This document shows positions 1 through 7,183 of a stretch of DNA of 33,836 nt, one piece after another (positions within the stretch are counted from its first letter, which is position 1; each line of letters begins with the position of its first letter). Below the pieces are notes generated by a model, which saw only the letters and a list, made by a program, of their open reading frames with translations, did not search any database and was not told the origin of the DNA. Source of the stretch: Deltaproteobacteria bacterium (GTDB taxonomy: Bacteria; Desulfobacterota; Dissulfuribacteria; Dissulfuribacterales; QOAL01); NCBI GenBank assembly GCA_015494395.1, contig WGBG01000125.1, positions 1 through 33,836 on the forward strand, read 5' to 3'. The position numbers and the translations under genes are program-made.

Positions 1-152
1 CTCAGATCATCAGCCACATAGCTGCCATTAACCCGCTCAAGCCTGTCAAGATCGAGATCGTTTATCCACTCTTCCTTGATAAAACCACGCAAAAGGTCCC
101 GCACCAGCTCAGGGTGACTGAACAGTTGCTTGTAACTATGATCGTGATCCAT
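1..152 (-). CDS. Rpn family recombination-promoting nuclease / putative transposase, N-terminal part (cut by window edge)
   Basis: Reading leftwards from an ATG at 152-150, the frame stays open to the window edge and gives about 50 residues beginning MDHDHSYKQLFSHPELVRDL and continuing through a VNGSYVADDL stretch. This is the typical N-terminus of the Rpn/YhgA-like family (PF04754, 'transposase_31'), PD-(D/E)XK-fold DNA endonucleases linked to RecA-independent recombination. The catalytic core lies outside the window, so intactness cannot be judged. It was too short for the ORF track. It sits 47 bp downstream of a second, decayed gene of a related kind (200-558), so this end of the window is a small cluster of Rpn-type genes. 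The family call is fairly firm; function in this host is unknown. Confidence 0.75.
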   Translation of the reverse strand, partial: MDHDHSYKQLFSHPELVRDLLRGFIKEEWINDLDLDRLERVNGSYVADDL

Positions 153-199
153 TATTCGACAAAAGGAATCTTATAAGCGGCGCAGCATCCGCCAGCCAA

Positions 200-558
200 T
201 CAATTCCAAGTAATTTCCTTCTCCACCTCTTCAAGACTCTTTGCCCGTACAACAATTCGATGAATGTGCTTTAATTTTTCCCTATCTGTCATGGAACCAA
301 CTTTTTCATGCACATAGGATGCAACCTGCCCGAACTTCGCATCAAATGCATAAAACACCATCTCCCGCGACTCTTGTAACAACCCCTGCTGTAATCCCTG
401 TTACAAGCTTTCCTCGTTCCACTCGTCAGTTTATGGGCTGTGTTCCAAGTAAAAAAAATCGCACTGACAAGATTGTATGTGGAAGTTCTGAAATATGCCT
501 TAAGAAGGTCCTTCCCCGGACCGTCATAGTCATCATTTAAAATTCTCATTGTTGACAT
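200..558 (-). pseudogene. Collapsed Rpn/DUF4351-like PD-(D/E)XK nuclease gene: N- and C-terminal ends joined, core deleted
   Basis: The right part (frame of ORF 289-558) starts [20 protein letters not shown], which resembles the usual start of Rpn-type proteins (DYDxPWKxxLExYF), but the reading then loses similarity. The left part, in a different frame, reads QGLQQGLLQE, then KFGQVASYVHEKVG, and ends in AKSLEEVEKEI. That is the usual C-terminus of the same group: a glutamine-rich QQG repeat, then a helical RFG...SLEEF tail. An in-frame TAA at 403-401 lies inside the QQG repeat and could come from CAA by one transition. A normal gene of this kind has about 300 codons; here only about 350 bp separate the two ends, so the catalytic core is gone. 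The ATG at 549-547 overlaps the rfbC stop codon, so it would have been translated with rfbC. Family names come from memory of the family, not a search. Confidence 0.6.
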
Positions 559-1115
559 TGCGGTATTTCATCAAAGGACAATTCATGAAGCCGGGGAAGC
601 TGACTATCCTTTTCAGATATCAGAGGTTTTTTTATTGGCCAATCAATATTAAGAGATTCATCATTCCACAACACTCCACCTTCATCGTCGGGATAATAAT
701 AATCTGTGCATTTGTACTGGAAATCAACTGACTCAGAAAGCACGCAAAAACCATGTGCATAGCCTGGTGGAATATAAAGTTGACGGTGATTTTCATCACT
801 GAGCTCTACTCCCACCCACTTTTTAAATGTTGGTGAAGATGGACAAATATCGACTGCTACATCAAAAACCTTGCCCTGAGCAACACTTACAAGCTTTCCC
901 TGCGGATGCTTTATCTGAAAATGAAGCCCCCTAAGAACTCCATATTTTGATCGTGAATGATTATCCTGTACAAATGAGAGTCCATTTCCCGGAATTCCAT
1001 GCCTTGAGTAACGCTCAAGGTTGAATGTTTCCTTGAAGAATCCGCGCGGGTCCTCAAAAACCGCAGGCTCTATAATCAAAACACCCGGTAAACTGGTGGT
1101 AATTACTTTCATCAT
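546..1115 (-). CDS. rfbC: dTDP-4-dehydrorhamnose 3,5-epimerase
   Basis: This cupin-fold enzyme epimerises C3 and C5 of dTDP-4-dehydro-6-deoxyglucose, the third step of dTDP-L-rhamnose synthesis in the cytoplasm. The 189 residues are full length for the family. Diagnostic segments are [12 protein letters not shown] near residue 20, [18 protein letters not shown] around residues 50-67 (catalytic His in RGLHFQ), and [15 protein letters not shown] around residues 114-128. The start ATG at 1115 overlaps the stop of rfbA (ATGA), so the two are translationally coupled. The first of two adjacent ATGs was chosen because it forms this overlap. rfbB and rfbD are not in the window, so they must lie elsewhere, or the product may be another dTDP-6-deoxyhexose. 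Confidence 0.95.
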   Translation of the reverse strand: MMKVITTSLPGVLIIEPAVFEDPRGFFKETFNLERYSRHGIPGNGLSFVQDNHSRSKYGVLRGLHFQIKHPQGKLVSVAQGKVFDVAVDICPSSPTFKKWVGVELSDENHRQLYIPPGYAHGFCVLSESVDFQYKCTDYYYPDDEGGVLWNDESLNIDWPIKKPLISEKDSQLPRLHELSFDEIPQCQQ

Positions 1116-1981
1116 TTTAAATCAACAAGTCGTTTTAGATAGATACCATAACCGCTTTTTTCAAGAGAAGAGGCAAGCCTCAGCAACTGCTCATCATCTA
1201 TAAAACCCTGACGCCAGGCAATCTCTTCCGGACACCCAATCTTAAGCCCCTGCCTTTCCTCTATAACCTGCACAAAACGTCCGGCATCAAGGAGCGATGC
1301 ATGCGTACCTGTATCAAGCCAGGCAGTGCCCCTTCCAAGGAGTTCAACAAATAATTTGCCCTTGTTAAGATATGCATTGTTGACATCGGTTATTTCAAGT
1401 TCCCCTCTTTGAGATGGCACCAAAGATTCGGCAATCATTGGGGCATCCCTGTCATAGAAATATAATCCGGTAACTGCATAGTTTGATTTTGGCATTTCCG
1501 GTTTTTCCTCTATGGAAATAACCTTTGCCTTATCATCGAATTCAACTACACCGTACCTTTCAGGATCATTGACATGATATGCAAATACCGTTGCCCCCTC
1601 CCCTCTCCTGCAGGCACTGATAAGTTTTTTTTCAAGACCGTGGCCAAAAAACAGGTTGTCACCCAGTATAAGGGCTATATTATCATTTCCGGCAAATGGC
1701 CCACCAATAACAAGGGCCTCGGCAATACCCCGTGGCTGGGGCTGTTCAGCATAATTAAAACTCACACCCCATGATGAACCATCTCCCAAAACTTTCTGAA
1801 ATAACGGGAGGTGATCAGGTGTTGAAATAACGAGAAATTCTCTTATTCCAGCAAGCATAAGGGTGGTTATTGGGTAATAGATCATGGGCTTGTCATAAAC
1901 AGGCATGAGCTGTTTACTGACTCCGATGGTTAACGGATAGAGCCTTGTGCCTGAGCCGCCGGCAAGTATTATTCCTTTCAT
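1112..1981 (-). CDS. rfbA: Glucose-1-phosphate thymidylyltransferase
   Basis: RfbA joins dTTP and glucose-1-phosphate to make dTDP-glucose, the entry point for dTDP-rhamnose and other dTDP-deoxysugars used in surface polysaccharide. The 289 residues match the short RmlA type. The nucleotide-binding loop [13 protein letters not shown] is at residues 6-18, followed by [26 protein letters not shown] near residue 105 carries the metal-binding Asp, and AWLDTGTH near residue 220 is the usual late motif. It is the first gene of the rfbA-rfbC pair and has a 358-bp gap upstream. No strong Shine-Dalgarno sequence is visible; GAGAG about 8-13 nt before the ATG is the best candidate. Confidence 0.96.
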   Translation of the reverse strand: MKGIILAGGSGTRLYPLTIGVSKQLMPVYDKPMIYYPITTLMLAGIREFLVISTPDHLPLFQKVLGDGSSWGVSFNYAEQPQPRGIAEALVIGGPFAGNDNIALILGDNLFFGHGLEKKLISACRRGEGATVFAYHVNDPERYGVVEFDDKAKVISIEEKPEMPKSNYAVTGLYFYDRDAPMIAESLVPSQRGELEITDVNNAYLNKGKLFVELLGRGTAWLDTGTHASLLDAGRFVQVIEERQGLKIGCPEEIAWRQGFIDDEQLLRLASSLEKSGYGIYLKRLVDLK

Positions 1982-2339
1982 GGACTTATACTCTCTGTTT
2001 TGCGGTTCTGTTAATTTAGCAGGCTACCGCCAGGAGGGTGAAAAAAATGTGAAATGGTTGGAATTTCGCATTGAGAGTGGGCATTCTGATAAAAAGGCAT
2101 GCCCGGTATATGCACGAAATCTCCGGATTGAGTGTACAAAAAATACGTTAAAAAATACGTGGATACTACATTTGAATCGGTATGTTACCCTGATTCTATT
2201 AAACTTTACTACTATATCGGCAAGGTACAGGGAATATTCGTTGTTCAATGACTTAGCCAAGGCTATTTTAACATGAAGTGTGAGGGGTAGTAACAGAAAA
2301 AACTTAAATCGTGGTTATAACCCCCTCTTTGTGAAAAAT
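1982..2339. other. 358-bp intergenic gap between the CDP-alcohol transferase gene and rfbA
   Basis: No convincing gene is seen; ORFs 1947-2276 (+) and 2024-2260 (-) have no recognisable protein character. The gap must hold the 3' end of the hpn-linked minus-strand operon and the promoter for rfbA. Next to the CDP-alcohol gene, GAGGGGGTTATAAC and GTTACTACCCCTC (about 2282-2328) can form an imperfect hairpin of 10-12 pairs that contains the palindrome GGTTATAACC. It lacks a clear T-run, so it is at best a weak terminator. A TTAACA-18-TATAAG match just before rfbA would put transcription start almost on the ATG and was not accepted as a promoter. Confidence 0.5.
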
Positions 2340-3548
2340 TTAATGACTGAGCTTACTGTCTTTACTGTCCAGGAAATAAAGCCATACCAGCGTTAAGAAG
2401 AAGAATGCAGAACCTGTTGCAGTCAGAATGAGAAACCAGTCCAGATGATTAAAAAATGCCAGTATTACAACAAGATAAATAAAATCACGCCTTGAGAGAA
2501 AGTCTGCTATCCTGGTAATGCGTTTTTTTCTCTTTGATGTGGATACAGATGTGAATAATGGCCCTTCTTCGGCTGTTTTGGTACGCATGGTCCTGAAATA
2601 GACAAGGCCTGCAGAGCCAAAAGTCGCAAATACAGACATCCATGAAAGGATAAGCGGAAGCAGATTGCCGGTCCGTTCATGCCATTCATGCCCTATAGCA
2701 TAAAAAACTGCGGCATGGACAATATTGTCACCCCAGAAATCAAGCACACCTCCAAACTTGCTTTCCAAAAACTTGATTCTGGCAATTTCCCCATCGCATC
2801 CATCAAGAATTGAATGGGCAAGAAAGAGCAGCGCCCCTGCGCTCTGATTGATGGTCCCCCCAAGGCTTATGAGATATGCTCCAATGATGCCTACAAGTAC
2901 GCTGAATATGGTCATCTGGTTTGGAGTGACAGGGGTATTTACAAGACGTTTTGAAATGGCAATGGAAATTTTACGTTCCACATACCTGGACATGAACCCT
3001 TCTGTGTCTTTTATAAGCCCTTGAAACAGGGCATCTTCCACACCTGGGACATCAGATTCATCCGTGACATTGTAAAGCCTTCCGGATTTTATATGCAGTT
3101 TTTCCACCATGTGGCTGCGGGAAGTTTCATTAAATGCCTCGTCAAAACTGTCTGGACGGAGAAAAAACGTGGAAATATAAGAAAAATGTTTTGAATCACA
3201 GATGAAAAGTGCCGGCAGCCCATCTAGTACATAGAGTTTTCCAGGCTGGGCAGAGGAAAGTAGTGTCTTGATAAAATCCACGTCCGGGAAATATCCTGGG
3301 CGAAGCACAATGCATCTTCCACACCGGATATCTGCTAGCGACCGTTCATTGGATATGATTACCGGGCATTTTGAATCGCCTTCCAAGGATATGTCTTCTG
3401 CACCTGATGTGATAACCATCACACCATCAATGCCGACTTTACGGGCGGTGCGGCAGAGCCGTTCAGTAAGTGTCAGGCCTGCGATTTTTCTCCTTAGCAG
3501 GTGTTCCTGTCCCTGTGCCGGAACTATGATAAAAGTACTGTTGTTCAT
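2340..3548 (-). CDS. CDP-alcohol phosphatidyltransferase-family enzyme with degenerate N-terminal nucleotidyltransferase domain
   Basis: The 402-residue protein has two parts. The C-terminal half (about residues 185-402) is a membrane CDP-alcohol phosphotransferase with the complete motif D-x2-DG-x2-AR-x8-G-x3-D-x3-D (DGCDGEIAR, then GGVLDFWGD) and several hydrophobic segments. It should move a phospho-alcohol from a CDP-alcohol to a hydroxyl acceptor with release of CMP. The N-terminal half (about 1-185) is shaped like a MobA/IPCT-type nucleotidyltransferase but lacks the AAGxGxR nucleotide loop (it reads VPAQGQEHLLRRKIAGLTL), so it is probably not catalytic. The layout recalls the fused IPCT-DIPPS enzymes of di-myo-inositol phosphate synthesis. 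A free-standing nucleotidyltransferase with an intact loop sits four genes upstream (7184-7888). It lies 12 bp after the MocA-type dehydrogenase and is the last gene of the hpnA-to-here operon. Substrate unknown. Confidence 0.85.
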   Translation of the reverse strand: MNNSTFIIVPAQGQEHLLRRKIAGLTLTERLCRTARKVGIDGVMVITSGAEDISLEGDSKCPVIISNERSLADIRCGRCIVLRPGYFPDVDFIKTLLSSAQPGKLYVLDGLPALFICDSKHFSYISTFFLRPDSFDEAFNETSRSHMVEKLHIKSGRLYNVTDESDVPGVEDALFQGLIKDTEGFMSRYVERKISIAISKRLVNTPVTPNQMTIFSVLVGIIGAYLISLGGTINQSAGALLFLAHSILDGCDGEIARIKFLESKFGGVLDFWGDNIVHAAVFYAIGHEWHERTGNLLPLILSWMSVFATFGSAGLVYFRTMRTKTAEEGPLFTSVSTSKRKKRITRIADFLSRRDFIYLVVILAFFNHLDWFLILTATGSAFFFLTLVWLYFLDSKDSKLSH

Positions 3549-3560
3549 ATCGGCATTGAA

Positions 3561-4595
3561 TTAATTTTCCAGGCCGCAAAGAGCTACCTTTTCCCCTTTT
3601 TCGCTGGACTCTGTACATTTTTCCATCATGCTCTGACACCAGCCTGCTTCAATAAAATTTTTTCCTGCCTGACCACTTCCTGAAATCTCATTAACAAACT
3701 CCCTGATCACCGAGGCATACCACTCAGGGTGATGGGAACCCTGGGAAAGTGCCTGGTCAAACGGAATTTCAAGGGTATTTTCGGCTGTTTCAAGTCGTAT
3801 TACATCATCATCAACAAGAAGCCTGCCCTGCTCCCCCTTTATCAGCACCGTATTTTTCCGGCTTTCTCCTGCCCAGGTAAAAAAAAGTTTTGCAATGGCA
3901 TCTTTATATCCAACTTCCACCTCTGCCGTATCCTCCAAAGGGATGTCTTTATACTTGAGGTTTGAAAGTTTACATTTAACCCAGAGGGGATTTTGGCCCA
4001 TCCATTGATTTGTCATATAAAAGGCATGCCAACCGTGATCCACCAGGATACCCCCGCCTGCCACAGCTGGATCAATGCGCCAGTTGTCTTTTACTCCAGA
4101 CTCCCCTGAGGTGATGGAGGGGCGTACTCTGATCACTCTATACTCAATTTCATTAACTTTCCCAATGGCGCCCTCAGTGATCAGCCTTGATGCCTCCTGG
4201 AAGATCGGTGCATAGCGCCAATTATGTACAGTGAAAACAATTCGCCCCTTCTCTTTAGAGAGTTTTTTTATTTTTATGTAATCTGCACTATCAAGTACCA
4301 GAGGTTTTTCACAAAGGACGTGCCTTCCGTGTTTGAGAGAGATCAGGATATTTTCAGCATGCATCCCGGGCGGGGTTGCAATATCAACAAAATCAACATC
4401 TTCCTTATTGAGCAGTTCCTCAAGTCTTGAATAGAACCGGGCGTCTGGAAGGTGCTTCCTGCAGCTCTCTTGAGCCTCTGGCATTATATCTGTAACGGCA
4501 GTAATGGAGACAGCATCTGTTTCTCTGTATCCAGGAAGATGGCCGTTTACTGCTATATTTCCAAAGCCTGCTATGGCGCCTTTTAGCTGTGACAT
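3561..4595 (-). CDS. Gfo/Idh/MocA-family NAD(P)-dependent oxidoreductase
   Basis: This family oxidises or reduces sugars, inositols and their derivatives, often nucleotide- or phosphate-linked. The Rossmann motif GFGNIA lies near the N-terminus, the EKP motif (CEKPLVL) at about residue 95, and the catalytic GGGILVDHGWHAF (Asp and His) at about residue 185. The ORF track starts at a TTG at 4601; the ATG at 4595-4593 (344 aa, MSQLKGAIAGFGN) is preferred because AAGGA lies 6 nt before it and the Rossmann strand follows at the usual distance. It is 12 bp upstream of the CDP-alcohol gene. The gap to the aminotransferase upstream is filled by R1 element copy 1. Paired with that aminotransferase it could convert a ring or chain hydroxyl to an amine, as in scyllo-inosamine synthesis; this is inference. 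Confidence 0.88.
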   Translation of the reverse strand: MSQLKGAIAGFGNIAVNGHLPGYRETDAVSITAVTDIMPEAQESCRKHLPDARFYSRLEELLNKEDVDFVDIATPPGMHAENILISLKHGRHVLCEKPLVLDSADYIKIKKLSKEKGRIVFTVHNWRYAPIFQEASRLITEGAIGKVNEIEYRVIRVRPSITSGESGVKDNWRIDPAVAGGGILVDHGWHAFYMTNQWMGQNPLWVKCKLSNLKYKDIPLEDTAEVEVGYKDAIAKLFFTWAGESRKNTVLIKGEQGRLLVDDDVIRLETAENTLEIPFDQALSQGSHHPEWYASVIREFVNEISGSGQAGKNFIEAGWCQSMMEKCTESSEKGEKVALCGLEN

Positions 4596-4609
4596 AAGCA
4601 ATCCTTATA

Positions 4610-4817
4610 CCTGAATTGAGCGTTTCAAAAATTTGAAGAAATGATTTTATACGATATTAAAAGGAGTTATATCTATCATACTCTTCAACTTTTGAAACCC
4701 TTCGGGATTGCCGGATTCACTGCATCTCCTCTGTCAGAGAAATTCCCATATAGCCGACTATTATGGGAATTTCCCTTTCGCGGATCTACAGCAAATCCGA
4801 CAATCGCTCAATCCAGG
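4610..4817 (+). mobile_element. R1 element copy 1: 208-bp MITE-like element with TIRs and 5-bp TSD
   Basis: The element runs from CCTGAATTGAGCG to CGCTCAATCCAGG, an imperfect terminal inverted repeat. It is flanked on both sides by TTATA (4605-4609 and 4818-4822), a 5-bp target duplication. Inside are a perfect 9-bp inverted repeat (GTTTCAAAA at 4622-4630, TTTTGAAAC at 4690-4698) and a perfect 11-bp hairpin (AAATTCCCATA at 4740-4750, TATGGGAATTT at 4762-4772). The hairpin sits at the centre of a roughly 105-bp imperfect palindrome (4703-4809). No transposase is encoded. ORF 4641-4925 partly reads the element and is not a gene. It lies between the aminotransferase stop codon and the dehydrogenase ribosome-binding site. 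Positions 4667-4817 match copy 3 at 150 of 151 bases in reverse orientation. Family name is mine. Confidence 0.9.
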
Positions 4818-6155
4818 TTATATCTGAGCTTCAATTACTGTAAGCGCCTCATCCAGTATGGAAAGCGCTTCCATTGCCTCGGATTCTGTAATTACAAGAG
4901 GTGGATTTATTCTTATACACGGTGAATAACACATGCTTATAAGCCCACGATCCAGACATTCATGAAAAAGCTGCCTGGTAAATTTTTTATCAAGAGGGGT
5001 CCTGGAGTTTGTGTCAGAAACAAGCTCCACTCCAATCATAAGGCCCTTGCCCCTGACATCGCCTATAATCCTGTGTTTTTCCTTCATCTCCTTCAGGCGG
5101 TTCAGCATGGCCTCACCAACCACACGGGAGTTTTGAACAAGGTTATCCTGCTCAAGTATATCCAGAACCGCCTTTCCTGCAGCAGATGCAAGAGGATTTC
5201 CCCCATAACTTGATGAGCTTCCACTTGGATTTCCAAAGGGTTTGGCAGCAGCATGTTCCCTGGTAGCTGCAATGGCACTCATGGGAAATCCTCCGCCAAT
5301 GCCTTTCCCGAGTGTCATGACATCAGGTACTATGCCGTCGTGATCAACACCCCACATAAGCCCTGTCCTGCCAAAACCTGTTATCATCTCATCTGCAATC
5401 AGCAGGGCATCAAATTCTTTTGCCACTTCCTGGACTGCCTGAATAAATCCCTTGGGAGGAACAACATTGCCTGCTGTTCCCTGTATGGGTTCAACCAGAA
5501 TTCCGGCTATGCTGTGGGTAGTCTGGTATCTGATAGCCTCCCTGAACCATTCAACACAGGCAAATCCACAGCCAGGGTACTCTGTTTTCCAGCGGCAGCG
5601 GTAGCAGTATGCATAGGGGCCGGCAAGATAGAGTCCTGGCATAATGGGTCCAAGGTTTGCCTTGAAACTTGTATCACCCAGAAGGCCCATAACACCTCTG
5701 GTCTTACCGTGAAATGCCCCCCAGAATCCAACAAACTCATATTTGCCTGTAACTGATTTGGCCAGCCTTAAAGCAGCCTCCACAGCCTCGGCTCCACCTG
5801 AATACATCTGAATTGAGTTGAGTTCTCCTGGCAGAAGGGATGCCAATTTTTTGAGAAACTCTATCCTGTTTTTGGTGGAGTAGCTTGCAAAGGTAACACT
5901 CCGTAGCTGCTCCTCCATTATTTTTACATAATGGGGATGGCAGTGCCCTACGCTACCTACTCCAATGCCGGCTGTAAAATCTATGAAGGTATTGCCGTCT
6001 ATATCTGTGATCCGAACCCCCTGGGCCCTGTCCACAACTATCTGAGAGAAAAGGGCAATTGATTGGAGTCCTGGTGCCATAAATTGGCTCTCCTCCTGGA
6101 ACAGTTTTTCAGAAAGTGGCCCGGGAACACGGTGTTGCTGTCCTGCTGAATTCAA
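4818..6155 (-). CDS. PLP-dependent class-III aminotransferase (acetylornithine/4-aminobutyrate type)
   Basis: It moves an amino group between a donor amino acid and a carbonyl substrate using pyridoxal phosphate. The 445 residues are normal length. Motifs include NTFIDFTAGIGVGSVGH (residues 55-71), YSGGAEAVEAALRLA (PLP phosphate binding), ADEMITGFGRTG with the PLP-ring Asp, and TLGKGIGGGFPMSA with the Schiff-base Lys. It carries a cysteine-rich insert (CYRCRWKTEYPGCGFAC) also known from archaeal and clostridial members, including amino-acid racemases. The start is TTG: an in-frame TAA immediately precedes it, and GAGG lies about 9 nt upstream. Its stop codon lies within the target duplication of R1 copy 1. 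In a hopanoid locus, HpnO (aminobacteriohopanetriol synthesis) is an obvious candidate, but the dehydrogenase and CDP-alcohol neighbours fit amination of a polyol equally well. Confidence 0.87.
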   Translation of the reverse strand: MNSAGQQHRVPGPLSEKLFQEESQFMAPGLQSIALFSQIVVDRAQGVRITDIDGNTFIDFTAGIGVGSVGHCHPHYVKIMEEQLRSVTFASYSTKNRIEFLKKLASLLPGELNSIQMYSGGAEAVEAALRLAKSVTGKYEFVGFWGAFHGKTRGVMGLLGDTSFKANLGPIMPGLYLAGPYAYCYRCRWKTEYPGCGFACVEWFREAIRYQTTHSIAGILVEPIQGTAGNVVPPKGFIQAVQEVAKEFDALLIADEMITGFGRTGLMWGVDHDGIVPDVMTLGKGIGGGFPMSAIAATREHAAAKPFGNPSGSSSSYGGNPLASAAGKAVLDILEQDNLVQNSRVVGEAMLNRLKEMKEKHRIIGDVRGKGLMIGVELVSDTNSRTPLDKKFTRQLFHECLDRGLISMCYSPCIRINPPLVITESEAMEALSILDEALTVIEAQI

Positions 6156-6184
6156 TTATTTATACCTCATCAAATCGTTAAAAT

Positions 6185-6230
6185 TTGGTATCTATTCAGT
6201 GTGGTAAATGGTCTTGTTTTGGAGTGATTT
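6185..6230 (+). repeat. R2 element left-end remnant
   Basis: The 40 bases 6191-6230 align without gaps to 16331-16370, the left end of the full R2 element, with 34 identities; TTGGTA just before also matches TTGGCA. No right arm is found, so this is a solo left end or decayed copy. It occupies most of the 94-bp gap between the ATP-grasp and aminotransferase genes. Confidence 0.75.
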
Positions 6231-6249
6231 TATTCCGAATCCTGTTTTG

Positions 6250-7155
6250 TTAGCCTCTGCTTTTTTCCAAAAGATGCTCAGCGATAAATTTTGACGCCAC
6301 ATCCCTGAAAAGGGCAAAGCTTGGCCAGGCATTTACATCAATCACAAAAATACTTCCATCTTCTGTAACAATTGCATCCCCGCCATAAATCTCAAGTCCA
6401 AGTATGTCTGAGGAAAGTTCACATTTTTTCTGCAGGTCAGCGGTGTCAAATTTGAAATTATTAAGCTCCTGATCCCTATGATAAAACCAGTGAAACCACC
6501 TGGTTCCGTTTTGCTGTCCTGTAGCACGCACGCCATAAAATTTTATCAGATCACCGGGTATGTGTTTCTGGATTGCAACATCAGGGATATTGCGCTTTCT
6601 GAATGTATCAAGGAGTTTTCTTATTTCATTTTGATCCTTTGCAAAAACAACGTCCTGTTTTTCAATAGCATGAAAATCCCCGCGTTTCACCCATACACTT
6701 TGCATATCATGAGATGGGGGAGCGCTCACGCTGCACAGTATGGTTTCCGGGAAAAAGGGCATTTTTGAAAGCATTGAGGTCATCTGACTGCGAAAAGTAT
6801 TTCGCACAGAGGCAGTGCTGTTTACAACCCTGATTCCCTTTTGTTCCAGCTCATTAAGGAATGAGAGAACCGGCTCCTCCTCTGCCATGTTAAACACAAG
6901 GACTGGCCCGGCTTCGTCCAGGGTTTTCCTGACTTCTGAAGGAAATATTAACCTGGTATCTTCACCGGTAATCTCAGTGAGCCTTTCTGCCACTGCCTTC
7001 ATGATGAGCTCATCATCCTCCACCCGTTCCGGCGAGTGCTCAGCCTCCCTGAATATTCCAATAAATTTAGGGGGACTGTTTTGTGATATGTGATTTGTGG
7101 ACAGACTGTCTTTCAACAGGCCATCTGTTAGTATTTTTTTGTTTTCTGATTTCAT
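6250..7155 (-). CDS. ATP-grasp domain ligase
   Basis: ATP-grasp enzymes activate a carboxylate as an acyl phosphate and join it to an amine, thiol or other nucleophile; a few phosphorylate alcohols (inositol phosphate kinases). The 301-residue protein has an N-terminal part (about 40-125) with VLVFNMAEEE and the GIRVVNS turn typical of the pre-ATP-grasp domain. The ATP-grasp core follows: WVKRGDFHAIEKQDVV (ATP lysine region, near residue 145), VAIQKHIPGDLIKFYGV (near 200), and the Mg-binding end GSIFVIDVNAWPSF (near 265-280), where Asp and Asn are kept. ATG start; 28 bp after the nucleotidyltransferase. Its substrate cannot be read from sequence; attaching an acid to the amine made by the next gene product is one possibility. 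Confidence 0.82.
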   Translation of the reverse strand: MKSENKKILTDGLLKDSLSTNHISQNSPPKFIGIFREAEHSPERVEDDELIMKAVAERLTEITGEDTRLIFPSEVRKTLDEAGPVLVFNMAEEEPVLSFLNELEQKGIRVVNSTASVRNTFRSQMTSMLSKMPFFPETILCSVSAPPSHDMQSVWVKRGDFHAIEKQDVVFAKDQNEIRKLLDTFRKRNIPDVAIQKHIPGDLIKFYGVRATGQQNGTRWFHWFYHRDQELNNFKFDTADLQKKCELSSDILGLEIYGGDAIVTEDGSIFVIDVNAWPSFALFRDVASKFIAEHLLEKSRG

Positions 7156-7183
7156 GTGTTATTTTGATTTGACCTAGGTTTGA

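Noticed and set aside
289-558. ORF 289-558 as an intact small gene
   Set aside because: Only its first 20 residues look like a family N-terminus; the rest reads the decayed nuclease gene out of frame.
2024-2260. Small protein in the gap before rfbA
   Set aside because: Composition is irregular, no ribosome-binding site is seen, and the opposite-strand ORF covers the same region equally well.
4641-4925. ORF of 94 codons with the FTASPLSEKFPYSRLLWEF reading, repeated at 17825-18070 and 33503-33811
   Set aside because: The reading is shared because the R1 DNA element is repeated; the frames run on into unrelated flanks and no coding constraint is evident.
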